This document shows positions 8,545 through 18,468 of a stretch of 64,000 bases of DNA, piece after piece (the first letter of the stretch is position 1; each line of letters begins with the position of its first letter). This DNA comes from JACVRX01 sp046726315. GTDB lineage: Bacteria > Actinomycetota > Actinomycetes > Jiangellales > Jiangellaceae. The notes under the pieces were generated by a model, which searched no databases, was not told the DNA's origin, and saw nothing but the letters and a program-made list of their open reading frames with translations. Both the position numbers and the translations under genes were made by a program. The stretch is taken from contig JBKPAG010000001.1 in the NCBI GenBank assembly GCA_046726315.1, positions 62,001 through 126,000 on the forward strand, in the 5' to 3' direction.

Positions 8545-9486
8545 CTAGGTGACCAGCAGCACGTCGAGAGCCACCGCGGCAAACACCACCGTGAGGTAGG
8601 TGATCGAGCCGTGGAACAGCCGCATCGCCCGAAGGGCTGATCCGCCGCTGGCGTCGGCCCGCGCCCGCCGGTACAGGCGGTGGGCCTCGGCGAGGAACCA
8701 CACGCCCGCCAGCACGGCTACCAGGACATAGAGCCAGCCGAGGTCGGCCACCTGCCAGAGCACCAGCGTCGTCACGACCATGGCCCACGAGTACGCGAGG
8801 ATCTGGCGGGCAACCGTCGCGGGCGATGCGACGACGGGCAGCATGGGGATACCAGCCCGCTCGTAGTCGTCGCGGAAACGCATGGCCAGCGGCCAGTAAT
8901 GGGGCGGTGTCCAGAAGAACACGACCAAGAACAGCAGCACCGGCTGCACGGCCAGACTGCCGGTGACTGCGGCCCAGCCGATCATGGTCGGCAGACAGCC
9001 GGCGATCCCGCCCCAGACGATGTTCTGCGACGTCCTCCGCTTCAGCAGCAACGTGTAGACCACGACGTAGAAGACGTTCGCGGCGGCCGTCAATGCCGCC
9101 GCTAGCGGATTGACGAAGGCAAGCATCAGCAGCACGGCGGCGGCGAGGAGAACCCCGGCGAATATGGCCGCTGCCACAGGGGAGACCACCGCCGACGCGA
9201 TGGGCCGCCGGTGCGTGCGGCGCATGACGGCGTCGATGTCGCGCTCGAGCACCTGGTTGAACGCATGAGCGCTGCCGGCCGCCAGCGTTCCGGCCAGCAA
9301 CGTCACCACGACCAGCTCAATCGGTGGCACGCCACGTTCGGCCAGGACCATCGCCGGGAGGGTGGTCACCAACAGCAGCTCGACGACCCGCAGCTTCATC
9401 AACGAGACGTAAGCGGCGGAGTGCACACGCCATGAGCTCGGCCGAGATCGCACGTCCAGCGGACGGTGCGGCTCGACGGTCGTCAC
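8545..9486 (-). CDS. ctaB: CtaB/CyoE protoheme IX farnesyltransferase (heme O synthase)
   Basis: The 313-residue polytopic UbiA-family prenyltransferase attaches farnesyl to heme B, giving heme O. The first Asp-rich motif with its RTxxRP tail, NQVLERDIDAVMRRTHRRP, is at residues 77-95. The second, MRFRDDYERAGIPMLP, is near 202-217. The start is a GTG at 9486. It is transcribed away from tkt, the common actinobacterial arrangement in which ctaB and tkt are divergent neighbours. Confidence 0.95.
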   Translation of the reverse strand: MTTVEPHRPLDVRSRPSSWRVHSAAYVSLMKLRVVELLLVTTLPAMVLAERGVPPIELVVVTLLAGTLAAGSAHAFNQVLERDIDAVMRRTHRRPIASAVVSPVAAAIFAGVLLAAAVLLMLAFVNPLAAALTAAANVFYVVVYTLLLKRRTSQNIVWGGIAGCLPTMIGWAAVTGSLAVQPVLLFLVVFFWTPPHYWPLAMRFRDDYERAGIPMLPVVASPATVARQILAYSWAMVVTTLVLWQVADLGWLYVLVAVLAGVWFLAEAHRLYRRARADASGGSALRAMRLFHGSITYLTVVFAAVALDVLLVT

Positions 9487-9675
9487 GACCTACCTCTCTC
9501 GATGCCGCGGGATGGTCGGCCCTGACAGCGCAGCCCGGGACGACGCGAGTCTAGCGATACGCCGCTGCACGAACGCACTCAGGACGCGTGGTCTGTTCGG
9601 TGATGGGTAGGCTCGATCCGGGTTGTGATCACGCCCAAACCGTCCAGGTCGATGCCCGAGAGGAGCCCGATCGCG

Positions 9676-11793
9676 GTGGCCGAGCAGAGCACCCTGGATT
9701 GGACCGATCTCGACCGGCGGACTGTGGACACCATCCGGGTTCTCGCCATGGACGCCGTGGAGAAGGCCGGGAATGGGCACCCCGGTACGGCAATGAGTCT
9801 CGCGCCGGCCGCCTACCTCCTCTTTCAACACCTCCTGCGGCATGACCCGCAGGATCCCGGCTGGCTCGGCCGCGACCGCTTCGTTCTCTCCGCCGGCCAT
9901 TCCAGCCTGACTCTGTACATCCAGCTCTACCTGTCCGGCTACCCGATGGCTCTCGACGACCTCGCTGCGCTGCGTACGTGGGGCTCCATCACACCGGGAC
10001 ACCCGGAGTTGCATCACACTCCCGGCGTCGAGACGACGACGGGGCCGCTCGGCCAGGGCGTCGGCAACGCCGTCGGGATGGCGATGGCTGCGCGCCGCAC
10101 CCGTGGCCTGCTCGATCCCGACACCCCTGTCGGCGAAAGCGTCTTCGACCACACGATCTGGTGCATCGCCTCGGATGGTGACATGCAGGAAGGCGTGTCA
10201 GGAGAAACGTCCTCGCTTGCCGGCACCCAGCGGCTGGGCAATCTGGTGCTCATCTGGGACGACAACCAGATCTCGATAGAGGACGACACCCGGGTCGCCT
10301 TCTCCGAGGATGTGTCGGCCCGGTACGAGGCCTATGGCTGGCACGTCCAGACTGTCGACTGGGTCGGGCGCGAACGACGGGACGGTCCGTACCACGAGGA
10401 CGTCGACGCTCTGTACGCGGCCTTGCAGGCCGCTCGCGACCACACCGACCGACCCTCGTTCATCGCGCTCCGGACGATCATCGGTTGGCCGGCGCCGACG
10501 AAGCAGAACACCGGGACCGCGCACGGTTCGGCACTCGGAGCCGACGAGGTGGCCGCCACGAAGAAGCTACTCGGCTTCGACCCCGAGCAGACATTCGCCG
10601 TCGCCGACGACGTCCGGGAGCACGCGCTGGCCGCCCGCGACCGCGGTGCTGCGCTACACAAGGCCTGGAATGAGCCGTTCGCCGCCTGGCAACAGGCCAA
10701 TCCGGATCGGGCCCGGCTGCTCGACCGGCTGTCGAACTCGATGCTTCCTGTGGGCTGGACCGATGCGTTGCCGACATTCGTACCTGGCAAGGACGTCGCC
10801 ACCCGCAAGGCGTCGGGGGAGGTGCTCACCGCTCTCGCGCCGGTTCTGCCCGAGCTGTGGGGCGGCTCGGCGGACCTGGCAGGCAGCAACAACACCACGC
10901 CCGAAGGCGAGCTGTCGTTCCTGCCGCCGGACCGGTCCAGCAAAGAGTTCGAGGGCGACTGGTACGGCCGGGTCCTGCACTTCGGGATCCGCGAGCACGG
11001 GATGGGATCTGTCCTCAACGGCATCGCGTTGCACGGGCTGACTCGCCCCTACGGCGGGACGTTCCTGGTCTTCAGCGACTACATGCGGCCGGCGGTGCGC
11101 CTCGCCGCCGTGATGGGCCTGCCGGTCACGTACGTATGGACCCACGACTCGGTCGGGCTGGGCGAGGACGGCCCGACCCATCAACCGGTAGAACACCTGG
11201 CCGCACTTCGTGCAATCCCTGGTCTTGACGTCGTCCGGCCGGCGGACGCCAACGAGACCGCGGTGGCGTGGCGCACGGTCCTGGAGCACCATGCGACCCA
11301 GCCACGACCGGCGGGCATCTGCCTGACTCGGCAGAACGTCCCGACCCTTCCCCGTGGTACCGACGGGTTCGCATCCGCCGACGGCGTAGCTCGGGGTGCC
11401 TACGTACTCGTCGACTCGGCCGAAGACGGCCGACCCGACGTCGTCTTGATCGCAACCGGCTCGGAGGTGCAACTGGCCGTGGCCGCGCGGGATCTGTTGG
11501 CAGCCGACGGCGTTCAGGCGCGAGTCGTCTCGATGCCGTGCAAGGAGTGGTTCCTGCGCGAGCAGCGGGCGTACCGGGACGAGGTGCTGCCGCCCGCTGT
11601 GCGCGCCAGGGTTTCCGTCGAGGCGGCAGTGGCACAGGGGTGGCGCGAGCTGGTCGGCGACACCGGCCGTTGTGTCGGCCTCGAACACTTCGGGGCTTCC
11701 GCCGACTACAAGACGCTCTTCCGTGAGTTCGGCATCACCGCGGAGGCCGTCGCTGCAGCGGCCAAGGAGTCCATCGCGGCCGCCGCAGGTTGA
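9676..11793 (+). CDS. tkt: Transketolase
   Basis: This thiamine-diphosphate enzyme transfers two-carbon units between pentose and other sugar phosphates. The GTG at 9676 was chosen because GAGGAG lies 10 bp upstream and because it gives the expected start AEQSTLDWTDLDRRTVDTIR; the frame is open 17 codons further up. The resulting length, 705 residues, matches the family. The N-terminal GNGHPGTAMS (about residue 32), the ThDP-binding DGDMQEGVSGE (about 170) and the pyrimidine-domain region REHGMGSVLNGIALHG are intact. It opens the plus-strand pentose-phosphate operon; tal begins 29 bp after its stop. Confidence 0.95.
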   Translation: MAEQSTLDWTDLDRRTVDTIRVLAMDAVEKAGNGHPGTAMSLAPAAYLLFQHLLRHDPQDPGWLGRDRFVLSAGHSSLTLYIQLYLSGYPMALDDLAALRTWGSITPGHPELHHTPGVETTTGPLGQGVGNAVGMAMAARRTRGLLDPDTPVGESVFDHTIWCIASDGDMQEGVSGETSSLAGTQRLGNLVLIWDDNQISIEDDTRVAFSEDVSARYEAYGWHVQTVDWVGRERRDGPYHEDVDALYAALQAARDHTDRPSFIALRTIIGWPAPTKQNTGTAHGSALGADEVAATKKLLGFDPEQTFAVADDVREHALAARDRGAALHKAWNEPFAAWQQANPDRARLLDRLSNSMLPVGWTDALPTFVPGKDVATRKASGEVLTALAPVLPELWGGSADLAGSNNTTPEGELSFLPPDRSSKEFEGDWYGRVLHFGIREHGMGSVLNGIALHGLTRPYGGTFLVFSDYMRPAVRLAAVMGLPVTYVWTHDSVGLGEDGPTHQPVEHLAALRAIPGLDVVRPADANETAVAWRTVLEHHATQPRPAGICLTRQNVPTLPRGTDGFASADGVARGAYVLVDSAEDGRPDVVLIATGSEVQLAVAARDLLAADGVQARVVSMPCKEWFLREQRAYRDEVLPPAVRARVSVEAAVAQGWRELVGDTGRCVGLEHFGASADYKTLFREFGITAEAVAAAAKESIAAAAG

Positions 11794-11822
11794 CCCGTCC
11801 ACCGACCGTCCGGAGGACTGCC

Positions 11823-12953
11823 ATGACGAATCCGCCCACCGTCCGTGACGTCGACCGGTTGCGCCGGCTCTCCGATCAGGGCGTGGCGATCTGGCTCGAC
11901 GACCTGTCCCGGGACCGGCTCGAGGCTGGAACGTTGCAGAAGCTGGTCGACGAATGCTACGTCGTCGGGGTGACCACCAACCCGACGATCTTCCAGGCCG
12001 CGATCACCAAGAGCACCGCCTACGACCGGCAGCTCAGGACGCACGCACAGCGCGGCTCCGACGCCGACGCTGCCATCCGCGACATCACCACCGACGACGT
12101 CCGCGCGGCCTGCGACTTACTCACGCCGGTGGCCGCGCGGACCGGCGGGCTCGACGGAAGGGTCTCGATCGAGGTCGACCCGGGCCTCGCATACGAGACC
12201 CAGGCCACCATCTCCCAGGCGCGCGAACTATGGGCAGAGGTCGACCGGCCCAACCTGTTCGTCAAGATCCCCGGCACCGGACCCGGCCTGCCGGCGATCA
12301 CCTCGGCGATCGCCGAAGGGATCAGTGTCAACGTCACGTTGATCTTCACGGTGGACCGGTACAGGGAAGTGATGGACGCGTACGCGTCGGGCCTGGAGCA
12401 GCGGCTCGCTCCGGGACAATCGCTGGACGGCATCGCATCCGTGGCGTCGTTCTTCGTCAGCCGGGTCGACACGGAGATCGACAAGCGGCTGGAGACGATC
12501 GGAACCGACGAAGCGCTCACGTTGCGCGGACAGGCGGCGGTCGCCAATGCCCGGCTGGCCTACCAGGCGTACGAACAGTTCGTCGCCAGCGATCGGTGGC
12601 GGGCGGTCGAGGAGGCTGGCGCGGCCCGGCAGCGGCCGCTCTGGGCGTCGACGGGAACCAAGAACCCGGAGTACTCCGACACCCTGTACGTCACGGAGCT
12701 GGTCGCCCCGGAGACGGTCAACACGATGCCCGAGAAGACGCTGGAGGCAGTCGCCGACCATGCCGAGATCCGTGGCGACACCATTCACGGGAGCTACGAC
12801 CAGGCCCGGGCCGTGTTCGACCGGCTCGCAGCGGCTGGCGTGGACCTCGGCTATGCCGGCCGGGTGCTCGAGGAGCAGGGCGTCGAGAAGTTCGCCACGA
12901 GCTGGGCAGACCTGCACCACACGGTCCAGGCGAGCCTGCAGGCCGGTCACTGA
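11823..12953 (+). CDS. tal: Transaldolase
   Basis: This 376-residue enzyme of the long actinobacterial type moves a dihydroxyacetone unit between sugar phosphates. The Schiff-base Lys148 lies in NLFVKIPGTGPG, and the TTNPTIFQAAI block (51-61) is the family signature. The ATG at 11823 has GGAGG about 8 bp upstream; an in-frame codon at 11790 overlapping tkt is less likely. Its stop overlaps the pgi start by one base (TGATG). Confidence 0.95.
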   Translation: MTNPPTVRDVDRLRRLSDQGVAIWLDDLSRDRLEAGTLQKLVDECYVVGVTTNPTIFQAAITKSTAYDRQLRTHAQRGSDADAAIRDITTDDVRAACDLLTPVAARTGGLDGRVSIEVDPGLAYETQATISQARELWAEVDRPNLFVKIPGTGPGLPAITSAIAEGISVNVTLIFTVDRYREVMDAYASGLEQRLAPGQSLDGIASVASFFVSRVDTEIDKRLETIGTDEALTLRGQAAVANARLAYQAYEQFVASDRWRAVEEAGAARQRPLWASTGTKNPEYSDTLYVTELVAPETVNTMPEKTLEAVADHAEIRGDTIHGSYDQARAVFDRLAAAGVDLGYAGRVLEEQGVEKFATSWADLHHTVQASLQAGH

Positions 12954-14533
12954 TGGGTGGCCTCGCCGTATCGGCCCGGGTTGGTGACCAGGCCGTCCTC
13001 ACCACCCTGGTGGCGGACCGGGTCGCCTCGCGCCTGGCCGCAGCCGACGCGACGCTGTGGGGGCCGGCCGCTCAGGAGGAGGCCGCGGTTCGGCTCGGCT
13101 GGGTACGGTTACACGAAACGTCGCGGCCACTGCTGGCCGAGATCGAGGCTCTGCAGGCTGATCTGCGTGCCGAGGGGCTGGACCGGATCGTGCTCTGCGG
13201 TATGGGCGGCTCGTCCCTCGCCCCGGAGGTCATCACCCGCACTGCTGGCGTAGAGCTGACGGTCCTCGACACCACCGACCCCGGGAGGGTCAAAGCCGCG
13301 ATCGCCGACCTCGACCGCACCGTTGTGGTGGTGTCCAGCAAGTCTGGATCGACTGTCGAGACCGACAGCCAGCGCCGCGCTTTCGAGGCCGCTTTCACCG
13401 CGGCGGGAATCCAGCCCGGATCGCGGATGATCGCCGTGACCGATCCTGGCTCAGGCCTCGCGGAACTGGCGATGGCCTCGGGTTATCGCCGCGTGTTCCT
13501 CGCAGATCCGAGCATCGGCGGACGCTACTCCGCCCTGACGGCGTTCGGGCTGGTGCCGTCGGCAATGGCGGGGGTCGACGTGTCCGCTCTGCTCGACGAG
13601 GCGGCGTCGGCGGCACCGATGCTGGCGGCTGACCACCCGGGCAACCCTGCGCTGGTCCTCGGAGCGGCCCTCGGTGGCGGTGTCACGCTCGGCCGGGACA
13701 AGGTCGCGATCGCCGACGCGGGGTCGGGGATCGTCGGCTTTGCCGATTGGTCTGAGCAGCTGATCGCCGAGTCGACCGGCAAGGACGGCACCGGCATACT
13801 GCCGATCGCCCTCGCCGGAACCGACGACCCAGAGCTCCGGTGGCCGGCACCAGACGTGCTGCCGGCCTTGCTCGGCCCGGCTCCGCCCGACAGCGGCGTG
13901 AGTGTCATCGGGCCGCTGGGAGCCCAGTTCCTGCTCTGGGAGTACGCCACCGCAGTGGCTGGGCGGGTGATCGGTATCAATCCGTTCGACCAGCCCGACG
14001 TCGAGAGCGCCAAGAAGGCTGCAAGAGGTCTCCTCGACGGGCGGCCCGAACCAGAGCCGGCCGCGTTCACCGACGGATCGATCGAGCTACGTGCCAATTC
14101 CGAGCTGCTCGATGATGCGCGCTCGCTGGACGCCGCGGTGACCGCATTGTTGGCCCAGCTGCCCGCAAACGGCTACCTGGCGGTGATGGCGTATCTGGAC
14201 CGAGAGGGGGCGGACGCGGTCCTGGCCGACGTCCGGCGGCCACTGGCGATGCGTACCGAGCGCCCAGTGACCTTCGGGTGGGGGCCACGGTTCCTGCACT
14301 CGACCGGGCAATACCACAAGGGTGGACCAGCGACTGGGGTGTTCCTGCAGGTGACTGGAGCTGTCGACGAGGACCTTGCGGTGCCGGAACGGCCCTTCAC
14401 GTTCGGCGAGCTCATCACGGCACAAGCAGCGGGAGATGCTCAGGTGCTCGCTGACCACAACCGGCCGATCCTGCGGCTGCATCTGAATGACCGAGCGGCG
14501 GGTATCGCCCGCTTGCTCGAGGTGCTGCGGTGA
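12953..14533 (+). CDS. pgi: Glucose-6-phosphate isomerase
   Basis: The 526-residue protein has two SIS sugar-isomerase domains. The phosphosugar-binding segment LCGMGGSSLAPEV and the Ser/Thr-rich VVSSKSGSTVET (roughly residues 80-135) mark the first domain. FLHSTGQYHKGGP near residue 445 holds the catalytic-region His. It interconverts glucose-6-P and fructose-6-P, feeding the zwf product next door. The frame is open far upstream through tal, but the ATG overlapping the tal stop (TGATG) is the only start that makes sense. Its own stop overlaps zwf (GTGA). Confidence 0.92.
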   Translation: MGGLAVSARVGDQAVLTTLVADRVASRLAAADATLWGPAAQEEAAVRLGWVRLHETSRPLLAEIEALQADLRAEGLDRIVLCGMGGSSLAPEVITRTAGVELTVLDTTDPGRVKAAIADLDRTVVVVSSKSGSTVETDSQRRAFEAAFTAAGIQPGSRMIAVTDPGSGLAELAMASGYRRVFLADPSIGGRYSALTAFGLVPSAMAGVDVSALLDEAASAAPMLAADHPGNPALVLGAALGGGVTLGRDKVAIADAGSGIVGFADWSEQLIAESTGKDGTGILPIALAGTDDPELRWPAPDVLPALLGPAPPDSGVSVIGPLGAQFLLWEYATAVAGRVIGINPFDQPDVESAKKAARGLLDGRPEPEPAAFTDGSIELRANSELLDDARSLDAAVTALLAQLPANGYLAVMAYLDREGADAVLADVRRPLAMRTERPVTFGWGPRFLHSTGQYHKGGPATGVFLQVTGAVDEDLAVPERPFTFGELITAQAAGDAQVLADHNRPILRLHLNDRAAGIARLLEVLR

Positions 14534-16074
14534 CCACGAAGATCAACTCGCGAAGTCGCAACCCACTGCGCGATCCGCGGGACAAGCGGCTGCCGCGTAT
14601 CGCCGGCCCATGCAGTTTGGTGATCTTCGGTGTCACGGGTGACCTGTCCCGCAAGAAGCTCATGCCGGCGGTGTACGACCTGGCCAACCGCGGGCTGCTG
14701 CCGCCGGGTTTCTCCCTCGTCGGGTTCGCCCGCCGAGACTGGGCCGACCAGGACTTCAGCAGAGAAGTCCATGACGCCGTCCGCCAGTATGCGCGGACCC
14801 CGTTCAGGGAGGCCACCTGGCGCCAGCTTGCCCAGGGCTTCCGGTTCGTGCCCGGTGAGTTCGCCGACGACGACGCGTTCGACCGGCTCGCGCAGACGGT
14901 TCATTCCCTCGACGAGCAGCAGGGCACCGGCGGCAACTACGCCTTCTACCTGTCCATTCCCCCGAAGTTCTTCGGCGTCGTGTGCAAACAGCTCGCCCGC
15001 TGCGGGCTGGCCGAGCCGGAAGACCCGGACGAGTGGCGACGTGTCGTGATCGAGAAGCCGTTCGGGCACGACCTGGCCAGCGCTCGCGACCTCAACAACA
15101 CGGTCGAGTCGATCTTCCCGCCGGACGCGACCTTCCGCATCGACCATTACCTCGGCAAGGAGACGGTCCAGAACATCTTGGCGTTGCGGTTCGCTAACCA
15201 GCTCTTCGAGCCGATCTGGAACGCCCATTTCGTCGACCACGTGCAGATCACCATGGCTGAGGACGTCGGCATCGAGAGCCGAGCGGGGTATTACGACGGA
15301 ATCGGCGCGGCCCGAGACGTCATCCAGAACCACCTCCTGCAGTTGCTCGCGTTGATCGGTATGGAAGAGCCGGTCTCGTTCCGTGCCAGTGACGTACGGG
15401 CGGAGAAGGAGAAGGTGCTCTCCGCGGTCCGGCTGCCGCCCGATCTCGCCCGGCATACGGCGCGCGGCCAGTACACCGAAGGCTGGGCCGGCGGAGTCAA
15501 GGTGCCGGGGTATCTGCAGGAGGAGGGGATTCCGGCTGATTCGCACACGGAGACGTACGCAGCCATCCGCCTCGACATCGACACGCGCCGCTGGGCCGGC
15601 GTGCCCTTCTATCTGCGCACCGGCAAGCGGCTGGGCCGCCGGGTCACCGAGGTGGCCGTCGTCTTCCAGCGGGCACCACACCTGCCATTCGAGTCGACGT
15701 CAACCGAAGAACTCGGCGAGAACGCGCTCGTGGTCCGAGTGCAGCCGGACGAGGGCGTGACGATGCGGTTCGGATCCAAGGTTCCGGGCACCGCGATGGA
15801 GGTGCGCGACGTCACGATGGATTTCGGTTATGGCCACTCCTTCACGGAGGACAGCCCGGAGGCCTACGAAAGACTGTTGTTGGACGTCTTGCTCGGGGAC
15901 CCACCACTCTTCCCGCGGCATGAAGAGGTCGAGCTGTCCTGGCAGATCCTGGACCCGATCGAACGGTACTGGGCACGGCACGGTAAGCCAGAGCCGTACC
16001 GGTCGGGTTCGTGGGGACCGGTATCGGCGACGGACATGCTGGCCCGGGACGGCCGGGTCTGGCGTCGGCCGTAG
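14530..16074 (+). CDS. zwf: Glucose-6-phosphate 1-dehydrogenase
   Basis: This 514-residue NADP-linked enzyme makes 6-phosphogluconolactone, the entry step to the oxidative pentose-phosphate pathway. The nucleotide-binding GVTGDLSRKK is at residues 34-43. The active-site block RIDHYLGKE (203-211) includes the catalytic His and substrate-binding Lys. The GTG start overlaps the pgi stop by 4 bp. The substrate-generating isomerase lies upstream, and the assembly factor OpcA and lactonase Pgl follow. Confidence 0.96.
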   Translation: MTTKINSRSRNPLRDPRDKRLPRIAGPCSLVIFGVTGDLSRKKLMPAVYDLANRGLLPPGFSLVGFARRDWADQDFSREVHDAVRQYARTPFREATWRQLAQGFRFVPGEFADDDAFDRLAQTVHSLDEQQGTGGNYAFYLSIPPKFFGVVCKQLARCGLAEPEDPDEWRRVVIEKPFGHDLASARDLNNTVESIFPPDATFRIDHYLGKETVQNILALRFANQLFEPIWNAHFVDHVQITMAEDVGIESRAGYYDGIGAARDVIQNHLLQLLALIGMEEPVSFRASDVRAEKEKVLSAVRLPPDLARHTARGQYTEGWAGGVKVPGYLQEEGIPADSHTETYAAIRLDIDTRRWAGVPFYLRTGKRLGRRVTEVAVVFQRAPHLPFESTSTEELGENALVVRVQPDEGVTMRFGSKVPGTAMEVRDVTMDFGYGHSFTEDSPEAYERLLLDVLLGDPPLFPRHEEVELSWQILDPIERYWARHGKPEPYRSGSWGPVSATDMLARDGRVWRRP

Positions 16075-16089
16075 AAACGGGAGGCCGCG

Positions 16090-17058
16090 TTGATCACCGA
16101 CCTGCCGTCGACTACAGCGCACAAGATCGCCAAGCGGCTGGTGGATCTCCGCGAGTCGCATGGCGCCATCGCCCTGGGCCGGGTGCTGACGCTGGTGCTG
16201 GTGGTAGACGAAGCCAGCGCCGAGCCGGCCATCGCATCGGCTAACCATGCCAGCCACGAGCATCCGTGCCGGATCCTGGTCGTCGCGGAGGAGTCCGCGC
16301 GCGGAGCGCCCCGGCTGGACGCTCAGATCCGGGTCGGCGGCGACGCCGGCGCGAGCGAGGTCATCGTGCTGCGGACCTTCGGGGCGCTCACCGGTCACCC
16401 GGAGTCCGTCGTCCTCCCCCTGCTGCTTCCAGATGCGCCGGTCGTTGCGTGGTGGCCAGCCGCCGCTCCGGCAGTGCCAGCCGATGATCCCGTCGGCCGG
16501 CTCGCCAGCCGGCGTATTACCGATGCCGCGGCGTCCAAGCGGCCCGGGGCGGCGCTCGCCGCCAGGGCCGAATCCTACCGACCGGGTGACACCGACCTGG
16601 CATGGAGCAGGGTCACCGGGTGGCGAGCAATACTCGCTGCCGCCCTGGACCAGCCGCCGTTCCAACGGGTCACGGCGGCCCGGGTCACGGGCGCATCGGA
16701 CAGTCCGAGCGCCGATCTGCTCGCGGCCTGGCTGGCGCTCACACTGCGCGTTCCGGTGACCCGCGCCAAGGCCAGCGGTGTGGACGGCGTGGTCAATGTC
16801 CGCCTGGACCGTCGGTCGGGACCACTCGAGCTGGACCGGCCTGGCGACGACAACGCGACGTTGTCCGTTCCAGGCCGAAATGAGCGCCGGGTTGCGTTAC
16901 CCAAGCGACTGGATCGAGATTGTCTTGCCGAAGAGCTGCGGCGCCTCGACCCCGACGAGGTCTACCACGCGGTGCTCACCGAGGGGCTTGCCCGGCTGCG
17001 AGACACAGGCCGAACTACCCGTACTCGCACCGAGCCGCCGAAGGTGCCGGCTCGATGA
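16090..17058 (+). CDS. opcA: OpcA, glucose-6-phosphate dehydrogenase assembly protein
   Basis: The 322-residue protein matches OpcA, which is needed for full activity of G6PDH in actinobacteria and cyanobacteria. The core VVLPLLLPDAPVVAWWPA (about residues 117-134) is its most conserved block. RRITDAAASKRP and the C-terminal ELRRLDPDEVY are also typical. The start is a TTG at 16090 with GGGAGG just upstream. Its position directly after zwf and before pgl is the standard arrangement. Confidence 0.93.
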   Translation: MITDLPSTTAHKIAKRLVDLRESHGAIALGRVLTLVLVVDEASAEPAIASANHASHEHPCRILVVAEESARGAPRLDAQIRVGGDAGASEVIVLRTFGALTGHPESVVLPLLLPDAPVVAWWPAAAPAVPADDPVGRLASRRITDAAASKRPGAALAARAESYRPGDTDLAWSRVTGWRAILAAALDQPPFQRVTAARVTGASDSPSADLLAAWLALTLRVPVTRAKASGVDGVVNVRLDRRSGPLELDRPGDDNATLSVPGRNERRVALPKRLDRDCLAEELRRLDPDEVYHAVLTEGLARLRDTGRTTRTRTEPPKVPAR

Positions 17059-17837
17059 GCACACCGCTCGTCGTGGTCCATCACGACGTCGGGGTACTGG
17101 CCGAGGCGGTCGCCGCCCGGTTGATCACACGGGTCGCGGACGTGCAGGCAGCCCGTGGCGGCGCGTCCCTCGTGCTGACCGGCGGGGGCGTGGGAATTGC
17201 GAGTCTGGAGGCAGTCGCTAGGTCGAGAGCGCGGTCGGCCGTCGACTGGAGCCACCTGGACGTGTGGTGGGGCGACGAGCGGTTCCTCCCGAGCGGGGAT
17301 GCCGAGCGCAACGAGACGCGGGCGCGGGCGGCCCTGCTCGACCAGGTGCCGGTTCACGCCGATCGGGTCCACGCGATGCCGGCGTCGGACACCGATGACG
17401 TTCGCGGCGACCCGGAGGCCGCAGCAGACCTGTATCGGTCGACACTGGCTGCATCTGCTCGCCCAGAGAACCATTCCGGGGTTCCCGCTTTCGACGTCCT
17501 GCTACTCGGAGTGGGCCCCGACGCGCATGTGGCGTCGCTGTTCCCCGACCAGCCTGCGCTGTACGAGACCCGGCCGGTGGTCGCCGTCCACGGGGCGCCG
17601 AAGCCGCCGCCGACTCGGCTGACGCTGACCCTGCCGGCAATTCGTGCCGCCGAAGAAGTCTGGCTGGTCGTCGGCGGCGAAGACAAGGCCGCTGCCGTGC
17701 GGATGGCGTTGTCCGGCGCGGGTGAGATCCAGGTCCCTGCCGCCGGGGCGAGGGGGCGCCATCGCACCTTGTGGTTGCTGGATCGGGCAGCGGCATCCGC
17801 GCTCCCCCGCGGCCTGGAGCGGCTTGCGTCACCCTGA
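17055..17837 (+). CDS. pgl: 6-phosphogluconolactonase
   Basis: The 260-residue lactonase hydrolyses 6-phosphogluconolactone, the Zwf product. The fold motifs of the glucosamine-6-P isomerase/lactonase superfamily are clear: VLTGGGVGI near residue 38, DVWWGDERFLP near 71, and LLGVGPDAHVASLFP near 153, with its conserved His. The ATG at 17055 overlaps the opcA stop as ATGA; the frame is open further upstream but only inside opcA. It is the last enzyme of the operon. Confidence 0.94.
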   Translation: MSTPLVVVHHDVGVLAEAVAARLITRVADVQAARGGASLVLTGGGVGIASLEAVARSRARSAVDWSHLDVWWGDERFLPSGDAERNETRARAALLDQVPVHADRVHAMPASDTDDVRGDPEAAADLYRSTLAASARPENHSGVPAFDVLLLGVGPDAHVASLFPDQPALYETRPVVAVHGAPKPPPTRLTLTLPAIRAAEEVWLVVGGEDKAAAVRMALSGAGEIQVPAAGARGRHRTLWLLDRAAASALPRGLERLASP

Positions 17838-17875
17838 GTACGGTTGGCGATCACGGGATCCACGAAGGGGTGCAG

Positions 17876-18403
17876 ATGGCCGTAGACACGTTCGTGGTGT
17901 TCGTCGGGGTGTACAGCAACGTCGATGACGCAGAGGCCGACTATCAGGCAGTGCATGATCTGCACGTCGAGGCTGGCTTGTTGGATGCCTACGACGCGGC
18001 GGTGATCGCCCGCCGGGACGACGGCAAGGTCAAGATCACCAAGAAACATGAGACCCCGACTCGGGTCGGCGGCGTACTCGGTGGCGGGGTCGGGTTGGCG
18101 ACCGGACTGGTGGTCGCGCTGTTCCCGTTCGCGGCGATCGGCGGTGGGCTGTTGGTGGGAACGACCGGCGGCGGTGCCCTGCTGGGGGCGCAGGCTGGGC
18201 ATGCAGCGGCGGGAATGAGCCGGCATGACCTCAAGGAGCTCGGCGAGCAACTCGACGCGGGCGAGGCCGGTCTGGTCGTGGTCGGCGTCGAAGATGTTGG
18301 GGCGCGAGTCGAGCAGGCCATGAGGAACGCCGAGAAGCTGGAGAGAAGGCAGCTTCAGGCCGACACCGACGCCATCGCCGCAGACGCGAACTCCGACACC
18401 TGA
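17876..18403 (+). CDS. DUF1269-family membrane protein
   Basis: The 175-residue protein has a soluble N-terminal alpha/beta part (VFVGVYSNVDDAEADYQAV, an acidic ferredoxin-like fold) and a Gly-rich hydrophobic hairpin at about residues 62-107 (GGVLGGGVGLATGLVVAL and on). The C-terminal tail is amphipathic and rich in Glu and Gln. This layout is characteristic of the DUF1269 group, whose function is unknown. It starts 38 bp after pgl behind a GAAGGGG ribosome site, so it may be carried on the end of the pentose-phosphate transcript. It converges with rbpA. Confidence 0.8.
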   Translation: MAVDTFVVFVGVYSNVDDAEADYQAVHDLHVEAGLLDAYDAAVIARRDDGKVKITKKHETPTRVGGVLGGGVGLATGLVVALFPFAAIGGGLLVGTTGGGALLGAQAGHAAAGMSRHDLKELGEQLDAGEAGLVVVGVEDVGARVEQAMRNAEKLERRQLQADTDAIAADANSDT

Positions 18404-18468
18404 CCGACGGCGCCGCCATCGTCATGCTTCACCGCGACTCCCGGTGGGAGATGCCAGTCCCGACGTGC

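Noticed and set aside
11954..12952. A tal-pgi fusion suggested by a long open frame ending at 14533
   Set aside because: Upstream of 12953 this frame is a shadow of tal with Arg-rich, non-protein-like content; the pgi ATG at 12953 has the usual stop/start overlap.
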